Shown here piece by piece: positions 1 through 11,001 of a stretch of 64,000 bases of DNA; position 1 is the stretch's first letter; every line of letters begins with the position of its first letter. The position numbers and the translations under genes were made by a program. This DNA is from Fulvia fulva (lineage: Eukaryota; Ascomycota; Dothideomycetes; Mycosphaerellales; Mycosphaerellaceae). The stretch lies in NCBI RefSeq assembly GCF_020509005.1, contig NC_063016.1, positions 3,658,001 through 3,722,000 of the forward strand, read 5' to 3'. Below the pieces are notes generated by a model, which was not told the DNA's origin, did not search any database, and saw nothing but the letters and a program-made list of their open reading frames with translations.

Positions 1-1050
1 TATAGTAGCTAAGTGTAGTCCTTAGGCGAGAGGGCCTACCTATCGAAGGGACTCGTCGCGCCGCTAGCGAAGATCTAAAACTAATGCCTAAGGAAGGTCA
101 CCGGGGTATATAAGTCGATACTAACGAGGATACTTAAGTACGAGACCGCTATACCGCCGATCGACCTATATATCTAGGGACTACGGACCTCCTACTTAGG
201 CAAGTCGGCATAGTACCTAGTATAGAAGGTCATCGCTAGTATAGTCGTAAGGGCCCGCGAATCAGTACTAGCGTATAGGGGCATTCGACCCGGAAACGAG
301 CCGAACTACCGGGTAAGGGACGAATAGCTAGTAATATAATAGGAAGGTAAGAAATCGTTTATAGAGCAACTATAGAAAGAGAGGTAGAACAACTAGGTTA
401 TAGGGTATAGTAGACGCCCTTAGCTAGCGGGACAACCTAAGGAATAGTTAGCTACAAAATCCGCGGTCAAGTACCCCCCGAAGCTTATCTACTACCGCCT
501 TACGAGGGCATAGAGTAGTATAGCAACCTAACTACGAAGCGAACATATCGGCCTCTAGGGGTACCTATTATAGAGGAAGGTTCTAGGATACACGAATACT
601 AGCTACCCCTACGGCTATCGCTCCTAGAACGTACGGTACGTACTCCTCGTCTATCCGAGGTGGTCGCTAGGAAGGGGGGAGTAGATAGTAAAGGCGAGGA
701 ACCGGACGATTAGGGCACTTCTTAATAACGCTAAGGACCTACGGCGTATTACGAACTAGATACTAGAGAAGGGCTAGCTAGAATAGTACCGCCTAGTAGG
801 AATAGTGTAGGAAGAGAGGATACGACGTAGCGCGACGAGACCGGCTAGGAGCGGGGGCTAACGGGGTAGTAATATAGACTACGTACGTTCAGAGGGAAAG
901 CTAAACTAGATAAGGAGTAGTCGGGGGCGGGAAGGGTTTTCACCTATTCGGGTTTCCCTTTGTATATAACAATAGATATATACCTATATAGGCCGGATAG
1001 GGTCCTAGAACAGGAGAATGACAAATCTATCTATCTATATATACGGATAG
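1..1050 (+). mobile_element. Tad1-like LINE, 3' end (RIP-damaged)
   Basis: This is the 3' part of a non-LTR retrotransposon ORF2 on the plus strand, cut by the window edge. Around 590-850 a broken frame reads like the C-terminal tail after the RNase H domain of Tad1-type elements, with an HVLL-x-CP-x-W-like motif followed by a leucine/arginine-rich tail. Nearly every CAG and CTG has become TAG or CTA: in bases 1-360 I count about 17 TAG and 18 CTA against one CAG and no CTG. No frame is open. The 3' boundary near 950-1090 is approximate and I saw no target-site duplication. The element type is inferred from residual motifs. Confidence 0.6.
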
Positions 1051-1089
1051 CGGGTCTCGCGTAACTTACTTATTAAGATTTTCTTTAGG

Positions 1090-4000
1090 GTTAAATATCT
1101 ATATTATATATACTTTATAGCCCTTCCTCCGGCTTATACGCCGAAGTACTTCTATATTAATAGGCTTAATATCGATCTCCGGCTTAGTCTCGACCTTTAG
1201 TTCTTTCTTCGTTTAACGCGCTAGGCGCTTAAGTATTTTAACCCTATCGGCGGGTAGTAGCTAGCGGACGTAGTAAGACGGTTCCGGTTTATCGTAGGTA
1301 TCGACGGTATGTTGTATTACTACCTTCGTCGTATACGTCTCCTATACTACTATAGGTTCGTCTTTGTCCTCTACGTAGGGTTTAGCGTAATTAGATAGAG
1401 CTTAAGGTCGTAAACTCTCTAGTACTAGTATCTCGGTCTAAAGAACGCCTCTTCGTATAATACCCTTATCGTTAATAGACTATACGTATACTAGTTTAGT
1501 TCCGAGTATATAGTTCTATCGATAATATAGTAAGAATAGGGTTATAGTTCCTAACGTATAGTAGAACGTAGGTTAATACTCGTCGTACTAGGGACGGCCG
1601 AGGACTATATCGTATCCTAGTAATACGTAGTAGCTAGACCTAGTCTCTACGTAGTTACCGATCTGAATCTATACCGTTGTTCTATAAGTAATAAGGTCAC
1701 TAGTAGGTCGGCTATCTACTAACATTAGCCCTAACGGATTAGGTAGCTATATTATATTAAGGTTATTCTTATACGTAAAGTCGATATTAAAGTACGTAGA
1801 GTTAGTACTATTATTATAAAGGGTTTAAGTAGGGATCTTTCTATTTACTATATATAGTATAACTAGATAAGAAGCTATTACCGGATTATGTTTATCTATA
1901 GAGTAGTTTATAGCTAGTAGGGAGTATACTAATATACTTAAAACCTTGCCTCCCTTAGGAGGCCTATGTTTATATTTATACTTTTTCTCGTTTTCTCGTA
2001 ACTCTAACTCGTATAGTCTACTATATATTACGCTTACGGAGTAGACTAGGCGTTTCCCGCGCCGCCGGTATTATTAGCGTTACTACTATTACTACCGTTA
2101 CGGCGGTTGTTACTTAGGTTATAGCCTAGCGTAAATAGGCGGCGGGCGATATCTCGAAGGGGGTACTAATTAGTATCGACACGGCGGTGACCTTCTTATT
2201 CGTATTTTAAGTACCGATTCTAATCGATATATTCCTAGGCGCGAGTAGTATCTAAAGGTTAGATATACTAAAATGCCTAAGGTCGATTAGCCTACTTAGT
2301 CTTAGCGTTCGGGTTAGTGTTATTACCGCTACTACTCGAAGCCGTATCCTTCTTATCGTTATTACCCTTAGTAGTCTTCTTATTGCCTTAGGTCTTATTA
2401 CTATTACCGGTCTTACCGTACTTAAGGTCGAACGCCTTAAACTTGTCCTCGTAGTAATATAGCGTAGATACGACTTGCTTAAGGGTTATGTTGACTATGT
2501 CCTCGTTTATAATACGGTTGTCGTAGCGCGAGTTTAACTTACGGAGTAGGAAGTCCTTCTCGAATTTCTTTTCCTTCGCGCCGTTATTAAGGTTAACGAT
2601 ATCGGCGTTCTTACGGAAGGATAGGTAGAAGTTACTAAACTTCTCCTTATTGCCCTACTATAGACTATTAAGCTTAGTTATAGCATTAGTATAGGTATTA
2701 CGGGTACCGTAGCGCCGGGCTAGATCTTCTATTATCTTATCTATAGAAGCGTACTAAGTAGTCGTACCTTCCGTAGACTTAGTAAGACTAGGGATCTTTA
2801 AGTCGATATAGGTCTATACACTGTTCTTTAACTAGCTCTAGACGTTCTAAAGGGAGTCCTTTATAGTACGGTACTTCGAGGCTTAGAACTTAGCTTTAGT
2901 AGTACGCTACTACTCTTAGAACTTAATATCGTCGCTCTTTAGGTCGAACTTAGTAGGGGCCTTTAGCTCGTAAGAGGACTTGATACTAGTAGTTATATCG
3001 GCGTCGTAAGTCGTATATACGGAGATAGGGTTACTATCTAAGTCGGTACTCGGGCGATTCCTCCTACCCTTACGACTACCGTCCTTACGGCTATTCTTAC
3101 GGCCCTTATTACCGTCGTCCTCGTCGTCTAATAGGTCCGATAAATCCGGGTCCGACTTCTTCTTATTAGGTTTACCTCGATTTTGCCGACGCTCTAGTAA
3201 CTCTTTAGACTCGGTTCGCTAAAGTAGTAGGTCTTACTTTTCCTTAGACCGGCTACGGTCTATCTCTTACTTCTTAAGCTTAGTAATACGCTTCTCGGCT
3301 ACTACGAGCTTAGTCTCGGTCTCTACTAGCTTGCTCTCCGCTACCTTATACTACGTACGATATACCTTCTTTATATCTTTAGCCCTCGTAAGCTCGTCTA
3401 GGTCGATAACGATAGTATTATCGCGCTTAGCGAGCTCCTCCTTTAGTCGCGTCACCTCCTCTTCTAGGGACTGTCTAGTCGCCTATTCCGTATCGATTAT
3501 ATCCTCGAGTCGGTCTATCTAGTCCTTAGTATCTTACGCCTTATAGAGGTTAATACGGTTAGCTATATCGAGCGTAGTATTAAGTTTATACGTACGTCGG
3601 TAATTAGACTCGATATTATAGAGGATCTTATAGATCTACTAGGGATAGTTATTAACCGTCTTCTTAAACTTGTCTATATTTAACCCGTTTAACGAGTCGA
3701 AGGCTTTCTAGAAGTTATCGATAGTAACCCTCCTCTTCCTCGGTACCTTAGTACCCTTATCTTCTGTCTTATCCTCGATAAACTCCGCCCTATATAGGTT
3801 AGCTAAGTTCAGCTCTATCTCGACCTCCTCTTCCTTAATCGCCTTAAGTTAGTCGAACACCTTCTTATACTACTTACGGTACTAGTTATTCTTATCGAGG
3901 AGCCTATTTACGATATCCTCTTTACGTCCTTAAGTCTATATCGCCGGGTTCGCGCTATCCTTATTAGGTAGATCGGATAGTAGGGTAAAGAAAGATGATC

Positions 4001-4260
4001 TATTAAGGGACGCGCGATAAACGCGTCTATTAGTATTCTCTATACTTACGCCTAGTACGCCGGTACCGGTCTGTCTCGCTATTATTACTATATTAGCTAT
4101 AATCTACTTTAAGGTACGACTTAGCGAGTACGACACCTAATCTTAGTACTTCCTCGTATACTATCGCGGTTTCTCTATAATCTCCTAAATATAGCTTCTC
4201 GTGTCTCTCTATACGTTAGTAATAATCTATTCGAAGTATTATAAGTAGGTATAAGTACGT
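1090..4260 (-). mobile_element. Ty3/Gypsy-type gag-protease remnant (RIP-damaged)
   Basis: Reading the minus strand and ignoring TAG stops gives a retrotransposon Gag. A charged coiled-coil stretch lies at about 3300-3550. A Gag capsid-like segment follows at about 2500-2950, and a degenerate zinc knuckle (C residues mutated to Y, GH retained) at about 2170-2220. A protease/RT-linker segment with an ILGRPW-like motif lies near 1580-1620. RT, RNase H and integrase are missing, so the copy is truncated at about 1.1 kb, next to the LINE end. No LTR was recognised. The mutation pattern is the same as in the neighbouring LINE pieces. Confidence 0.55.
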
Positions 4261-4299
4261 AGTCGGGTAAGGTATAAGTCGAGTAGATGTTCTATCTAA

Positions 4300-5800
4300 G
4301 GGAGGCGCGGAGGGCGTAAGAGTTATATACGGGCGCTAAGCCGCTAGTCGGATTAGTTAGCGGGCGCGAGGTCTAGGTACGTACCCGCGGGTTTAAGTAA
4401 ATATACGCCGGTACGGTAATACTTCTACCCTCTTCCTATTACTTAGCTCGAAGCCCTTATATACGGTAGGTCCCTCCTACTATCGTTAGGGGTACCTAGC
4501 TAGTATAGAGATCCTTACTTATCTCGCTCGTTCTTATACTACTATTCTAGCTAGGTATTAGTTTAAGTACGCTAGGTACCTTCTACCGTAGTATATATAC
4601 CTACTCTCCGTTTTTAGGCATTCCCTTCCCTAGTATAGGCCTACGTAGTAAGGACACCTTAGGGTCTTCTCCCCGTATTTTAGGGCTATATAACCGTACT
4701 ATTAGTATTAGAAGTACTATAGTACCCTATAGCTACTCTAATAGATCTCCGTGTCTATTCTCTCGTAGTTCTAGAATAGCCTATTATCTAGTATCTAGTT
4801 AGCTTGTTCCGCTATCTCTACCTAGATAATAAGCGACAAATACGTCTTCTCTCGGTCTACTATCTTATATAACTATACCGCCTTCGTTAGTTGTACTCCT
4901 AGGGATATATTCTAGTTCTATACTTAGAGTTAGGGAACGTCTTCGACCTTAAATGTCCTAGGGACCCCGTAGGCGATAACGGTATACTATTAGTAGGAGA
5001 CTCGCGCCGACTTCGCGACTTTAGTAGTCTACTCCTTATAGGTCTCTAGTTTTTATCTATTAGACTCTTATATAGTAAAGAGTCTTACTACGCCTATTAC
5101 CTCTACCTTCGCTCCGACTACCTCCTTTTAGCCGATTCTATCGATAATCTCCTTGCTTATTAGGACTACAATTTCTTATTTCTCCGCCGGATTAGTAATA
5201 TATAGGCGTACCGTATTACTTACCTTCGTAGGGGGTTAATTCTTACCTACTACTACTATTACCTATATAGTTAGTCTCTAGGCTACCTTCTATATTACTT
5301 ATTAGATTGTCTTCGGGATTTAGTATAATAGCGCTTTTAGCGCTCCTAGTAGCTATACTATAGTGTTCTTATATACCCGGGCTAGGTATTTGTTATCCCC
5401 TAGTAAGTTTTCCGCCTCCGTATATAGGGTCGTCTACGCTATATTATTTGTCGTTAGTCTCGTAAGGCTATAGCTCTCGTTAGTTACTATCCTTCGCTAC
5501 TATTTAGGGTAAGGTCGCGCTTCCTAATTAGGTAGTTATCCTCTATAACTCCGTAACTCTAGGGTCTACCGTTAGAGGAACGGAACCTTACTTTTAGGGT
5601 TCTTTATACTACGATTACGCCGCCGCTAGCGTAGGCGGGTCGCTACTACTCAAGTGGATTACTCGTCTTAATAAGGGCTATCGAATAGATAGTCCTCGTC
5701 GATATTCCGCTCTCCTCTCGAAAGATCCGTACGCTTTTTATTATAGTAATATAGTATTATAGGCTATATTAAAAGTAATATACTTAAACCCGGTGTATTC
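4300..5800 (-). mobile_element. Tad1-like LINE ORF1 remnant (RIP-damaged)
   Basis: The minus strand encodes a degraded LINE ORF1 (Gag-like) protein. The diagnostic part is at about 4610-4740, where two adjacent CCHC knuckles of the type CFQCQQYGH and CPYCAGLHQ can be read if mutated Cys/His codons (TAC/TAT) are reversed. The preceding domain around 4780-5000 matches the RNA-binding region of Tad1 ORF1 proteins. ORF2 is absent downstream, where Gypsy sequence takes over near 4.3 kb, so the copy is truncated or interrupted. The right boundary with unmutated DNA is about 5800. Confidence 0.6.
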
Positions 5801-6197
5801 AGACCCTTAGGGCTTGAAATGGTAGAGGTGTGATGTGATTAGTCGAGATTTTATCGTCATGTCTGCCTGAGGCCATATTACTAATACTATAACCTAATTC
5901 AAGTTCTACGCGGTCTAATTTAGGAGATAGGGATCACTTTTGGCAATATACACTTTGGCTACATACATCCGAATATCATTTTGCTGCTCTGTTTTCACCG
6001 ATTGATCTACTGCGTTACCGGGTTCCACATCTGCAATATTCGCAGTATTGTATGGGTTGCTTGTGATTGCTGTCCAGCGCCAAGGCATATCGCGGGCCGA
6101 GCGCCCTTCAAGCTTGCAAGCAAGATTTGCTCTCCTGTAGAAGACCATCTTCTTTCCATCAACACCAAAGACGTGCCATCGGCACGCACAACCCAGA
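5800..6197. other. junction from repeat block to gene island
   Basis: The TAG/CTA-rich pattern fades between about 5780 and 5930 and ordinary base usage returns. I see no gene here; it includes the promoter and 5' UTR of the mS35/Bot1-like gene starting at 6198. Confidence 0.5.
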
Positions 6198-7655
6198 ATG
6201 CCTCCACGAATCCAGCCTCAGCGGCTGCAGACACCATGCACATGCCAATGTTTCCGCACAAGGCCTAACACCACACCTGAATCTCTACCCAACTCATCAC
6301 AAGTCCGCCATTTCGCCTCATCCGAATCAAGGCAAAGGCGGGACCGCGCTGCATCAGGTTTCGTCAACCCGGCAGCGACACGTTTGCGGCGTAACATGCA
6401 AGAATGGCTCAATGGCCCTGGCAAAGCTTTCCGCGAGCCACTCCAGAACAGCACGAACTACATGAGTGCTTACGACAGGCAAGGCAACCTTCTGAGAGGC
6501 AAGCGTCCACGCAACCCGCGTGACATGCAGGAGGATCCAAGCAAGCCCGAGGAAGTCATACCTGAAGAGGAAGAGGCAGCCCTGCAGGCCAAGCAAAGAG
6601 CAGATAACATGGAAGAGTATGAGATTCAAGAGCAATTCGAGAAGCGTGCCATGGCAAGAGCAAAGAACGCAGCACTTGAATCACGAGGCGGTATCCCACC
6701 TGAAAGACTTGGTGACATGCGGCCGTATCCGCTCAATCACGTGTTTCGGTCGGAGCGCGTGCTGAGCGAAGAGTTGCGCGAAGCCATCTACAACCAGGTT
6801 GTTGCCAGGGGTACGGATATCTCGACAGTCAGTGCCATGTTCAGCATTGACGTTCGCCGCGTTGCTGCTGTTGTGCGTCTGAAGAGTATCGAGAAACAGT
6901 GGGTCTCCGAGGTACGTTTTGACACTTCTCTCCTTCTCACCTCCCCTCCCTTCGATGATGATCACATTCAAATCGATTAGTCTTTAAGACAACTACATGG
7001 TTACAAAATTTTAGCTTTGCGAGCCTCTCTGATTACGATGTTGCAACCACCCAACCTGCACGATGACAATTCACAATGATCACTTTGCTGACCATTGATA
7101 CAGGGAAAGCAATTAGCAAAGCCTTACAATGATGCTGTCCTGTCTATGCTGCCACAGACACCGTTTAGACCGGACCTCCCTACAGAAAAGATTGTCCCGC
7201 ACGAGACCATCAACGACTTGCCTGTACATCCCAAGACACGGCAGCAGATGTTCTATCCTGTCTCAGAGTCGAGGCAGTTCACACGAGAGGACGCTGCCAA
7301 GGCGTTTGATGAGAAACTATTACCTGCTGATAAGCGAATCGCCCACCCAGACATGATCGCCAGTGAGAAGGATGCGTTGGCAGGCATGTCTCGCGAGCAA
7401 CGATTCGCCAAGGTACACGAGAGGGATGCCAAAGCTGCGCAGGAGAAGCGGGAAGCTGAGCAGAAACGACGACGCTGGGAAGAGCGAACACAGAGAGTCG
7501 TGCCCGGGCGACGATGGGACTTTAAGTTTCAAGACATCAGCGCCGAGAAGACTGGCAAAGATGGACGAGCAAGAAACGCGGTCGGTGTCAGATACGGAAT
7601 GCCGCATGAGGATCGCAAGAGTAATGCGGTCAAGATACCCACAAGTGTTGAGTGA
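6198..7655 (+). CDS. mitochondrial small-subunit ribosomal protein mS35/Bot1-like
   Basis: Two exons, 6198-6911 and 7104-7655, joined over a 192 bp GT-AG intron, give about 421 residues. The protein resembles the fungal 'eukaryotic mitochondrial regulator' family (fission yeast Bot1, mitoribosomal mS35). The N-terminus is basic and Ser/Arg-rich, as expected of a mitochondrial targeting peptide. A segment near residues 205-240 (SVSAMFSIDVRRVAAVVRLK) looks like the helix-turn-helix of this family and is split by the intron right after WVSE. The C-terminal half has a charged helix rich in E, K and R, then a conserved-looking RRWDFKFQDIS motif. It is expected in the mitochondrial matrix on the small ribosomal subunit. 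The start is the first ATG giving a targeting-like N-terminus; an upstream exon cannot be excluded. Family call by recall only. Confidence 0.75.
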
Positions 7656-7916
7656 TGAAGATGAATTGTATAGCAAGATATGTATAGTATACCCACCTCC
7701 GGCCGCGCACCTCACGCGAGCTGTGAGCGTGTACAGATACATGCACAGCTACATGTACAGATCAGCAGCATGGTCATATGTCAGTGAGCTTGTGATCGAC
7801 GTCTGTTCTTCCTGCCTGCCTGGCAATTTTCGAGCCCCACCACCGCACCTAGCTTCCCACCAACTTGCGGTCTATTTGCACTGCACATTTGATGTTGCGA
7901 CGGATCTCCTAACACT

Positions 7917-8896
7917 ATGGCCGGGATTCTCTTCTGGCTGTTGACCATGACTACCGTCCTCAGCGTAACGTGCAATGCCCTCATCATCTCCGGACGATCA
8001 CTGAAAATGCCGGCCCTCGAGTTCTACGGACGATCAATGGCCTCCTTCGTCGCTCTCATCATATGCGCAATATACGGCACGATCGCGTCGGCATGTCTCA
8101 ACGTGGTGGGCTATGGCGGCTTGGGACAATGGACGACGGCGAAGGCGTTCAAGTACACGATGCTGCTGTTCACGGGCATCTGGATGGAGATACACGATGA
8201 AAAGGACTGGTTGAACACAACACGCCCTGCTGTCCTTGTGGGCAACCACCAGACTGAGCTGGATGTGCTCATGCTGGGACATGTCTTCCCGCCGTACTGC
8301 AGCGTGACGGCCAAGAAGAGTTTGAAGTATTGGCCGTTCCTGGGCTGGTTCAGTATGTTGCATTGTTGCTATGGTAGGACCATGTCAGGATGTCTGACAG
8401 ACACACAGTGGCGCTCAGTAAGACTGTCTTCATCGAACGCGCCTCACGCGAACAAGCCGTCGCCGCCTTCGCCAAAGCCGCCGAACAGATGCATTCCGCC
8501 AAGCAGTCCGTCTTCATCTTCCCAGAAGGCACCCGATCCTACTACGACCACCCTGACCTCCTGCCCTTCAAGAAGGGCTGCTTCCATCTTGCCGTCCAGG
8601 CCCAGGTGCCCATCATTCCCATCGTGGTCGCCAACTACTCGAACGTCTTGAACGTCAAGCAGAAGAAGTTCGTTCCAGGGAGCATACCAATCAGAGTGCT
8701 AGAACCGATTGAGACGAAGGGCAAGACTAAGGAAGACGTTGATGCGTTGCTTGAGGAGACGAGGAGCAAGATGTTGACAGCGCTGAAGGAGATTACGGCG
8801 CATGCTAGGAAGGAAGGCATTGCGATACCAGCTGAGCAGAGCAGTGGACGGATGGCGAATGGCGCAAGTACTGGAGTCGACATCGCGAAGGCATGA
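7917..8896 (+). CDS. SLC1: 1-acyl-sn-glycerol-3-phosphate acyltransferase
   Basis: Exons 7917-8352 and 8409-8896 with a 56 bp intron give 307 residues. The enzyme acylates lysophosphatidic acid to phosphatidic acid in the ER or lipid-droplet membrane, feeding phospholipid and triacylglycerol synthesis. The block-I motif NHQTELD (His111 and Asp116 as catalytic pair) and the block-III motif FPEGTRS (about residues 183-189) are intact. Hydrophobic helices lie at about residues 3-25 and 41-62. The intron splits the Met codon of GWF-M-ALSKTVFIERASR, restoring the usual family sequence. It starts 261 bp after the stop of the mS35-like gene, on the same strand, with its own promoter as usual in fungi. 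The C-terminal tail after about residue 265 is helical and charged. SLC1-type assignment is by family; the yeast name is used as orthologue label. Confidence 0.88.
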
Positions 8897-9540
8897 GTTT
8901 GGCCATTTGCCGTCAGCAAGAGTCCCGTCCACCGTCACAGGCTGCTCTGTACGAGTCCATTCTCGACCCGAGACCGAAACGCCCCGAGCTCCCGTTCATA
9001 GTGCCACGCCTCCCGGTCATCTTCCGGCAGCAAATCCATACAATGACGATTCGAGACGCATATACACTTTGGAGCATGTAAGGCGTCCGGCGAGATAAAC
9101 TGTCTTGAACTTTGAGTGCGGTCGCCCTAGACAATGCTTACAGAGCGGCCTGGCTGATACCACGTTGTATACAGGGGTTGGAAGGTACAGCAACAGCGCC
9201 ACATTCCCAGCGATCGACTAGCGGAAGGCTCAACACCTTCACCAACCAACTTGAGGCTCATATATCCGACCTTTCCTGAGCCGCTCGAATGCCCAATACC
9301 CCGCCGATGACGTGGAGATGCATGCCCAAGAGTGAGTATTGGTCAACTACCCTTTAATTGACAAGTCATACATCGAGGCATATTGGGGTAGAGCGCTTCA
9401 TATTGTACATATGCATTGACGCGAGTCATCCTGCTGCACCAACTTCCTGCCGATATTGCCTGGCACTCCTGTCAACTCGACTTCAAAAATTTACTAACCG
9501 ATCATACAATTTCGTCTGGCACTCTCACAACATAACCTAT
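8897..9540. other. intergenic, promoter of the SDR gene
   Basis: About 640 bp between the acyltransferase stop and the chosen SDR start. Short open frames overlap on both strands but none has a recognisable product. An in-frame upstream ATG at 9358 would add 61 residues to the SDR protein; they look like untranslated sequence rather than protein. Confidence 0.4.
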
Positions 9541-10753
9541 ATGCCAAACCAACGAATCACCTCAGTGGACTCTATTGACCAGGTTTTACAGCGAGAGTCT
9601 CGACCAAGGATGTCAAAACGAGACTCCACAGTCTTTGCACCTTCGAATCGGGACTCGACTGCTTCAATCACTCTTTTATCCAATCGAGCTAGCACTATGA
9701 GTACGGTGTCGAAGAAGGGTCCTCGAAAAGTCATCCTCATCACCGGTGCCACCGGCGGTATCGGACGAGCGACAGCATGTTCTTTTGCCCGGACCGGACA
9801 GTATGACCTCGCACTCCACTACCATACCGCCAAACAAGACTCTCGCGATCGCCTCCTGCACGCCATCAACGACTCCGTGACGAAAGTCATCGATGTAGCT
9901 CTCTTTCAGGCTGATCTATCATCCTATATGGAAGTCCGGCGCCTACACAAGGAAGTGCAGGAGCAGTTCGGAGGAATCGATGTGCTATTCGCTAACGCTG
10001 GCACCACGGGTGGAATGATTGGAGTTCAGAGCCTTGCCGACGTGCCGATTGATGTGTTTGAGAGCACATGGCGGACGAATTGTGGGAGTGGTATTTTGCT
10101 GGCTCAACTTTGTCTGCCGTTTATGGAACAGCAAGAATGGTACGTCTTTAAAGGGTACCAGGCATCGAGCAGTGTCTGAGACTATGTGTATATGGAGCGC
10201 GTCGTGTAGTGCATATCTCACGGTCTAAGACACTGCCACGTGGATCTCGAGTATGGCTGACACCCTTCTCTTTGCAGGGGTAGGGTGGTATTCAACAGCA
10301 GTGTGGCGGCGTGGACAGGAGGGTTTGTGGGACCGCATTATGCGAGCAGTAAGAGTGCTTTGAGTGGGTTTGTGCATTGGTAAGATGAGTGGATGTTAAA
10401 CTTGGTGCGGCAATATGCTAACATCAGTGTGATGTAGGATGGGGAACAGTGTAGCGAAGAAGGGCATTACGGTAAACGCTGTGGCGCCGGCGTTGATCGA
10501 AGGCACGAGTATGATGGCGGGTGCTGAGCAAGTCGGAGAAGCGAAGAAGAGAATGGTTGCGAGTAAGTATTGTCTAGTTGAGCTCATGACGGCTTCTTTA
10601 TTGCTGAGACTTGCGCGCTAATGATGATCAGATGTACCTGTAGGACGTCTTGGACGACCAGAGGAAGTTGCGGAGACGGTACTCTGGATGGTGAACACAT
10701 CATACGTCACTAGAAAGATCATCGGGGTCGATGGAGGCTACCATCCATATTGA
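9541..10753 (+). CDS. short-chain dehydrogenase/reductase (SDR)
   Basis: Four exons (9541-10139, 10278-10379, 10438-10562, 10632-10753) give 315 residues of a classical NAD(P)-dependent SDR. The Rossmann glycine motif TGATGGIG lies at residues 68-75, NAG of the FANAG motif at about 162-164, and the catalytic YASSK motif in exon 2; the C-terminus ends in the typical GVDGGYHPY. The substrate is unknown; the closest flavour is 3-oxoacyl-ACP reductase (FabG)-like. The N-terminus carries an unusual 50-residue Ser/Arg-rich extension with repeated RDST units; Met53 (9697) is an alternative start that would remove it. Intron 1 (138 bp) is an introner-like element; the other two are ordinary 58 and 69 bp introns. 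All exon joins keep frame and restore family sequence. Confidence 0.85.
10140..10277 (+). repeat. introner-like element A (SDR intron 1)
   Basis: This 138 bp intron shares its 3' part, GAGTATGGCTRACACCC at 10250-10266 followed by a pyrimidine-rich acceptor, with two introns of the GH76 gene 45 kb away. Upstream, GCATCGAG and GAGACTATG blocks are shared with copy C. A hairpin can form: 10172-10182 pairs with 10223-10233 (10 of 11 bases). Shared sequence extending beyond splice signals, plus a stem, are the hallmarks of introner-like elements described in Dothideomycetes. Confidence 0.75.
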
Positions 10754-11001
10754 ACGATCCGCACACCTTGTGCTGTACTATTTGCGCAGCCCTGATTCAT
10801 ATGATCTACCGAAACCTCAGAGAAAAATATTGGCGCATCGCATGTGATAGACGTTGCCAGAAAGCTGTCCCGCGCTAAGGCGCCTGACTGTTTCAGGTCA
10901 AGCAAACAAGTCTGAGCTTTCAATCGCACTCCACCATTAGTCAAAAAGTTCAACTGCGCGGTCACTGCTTCCCACGAAAGACAACCACCGCCGCCACGAA
11001 C

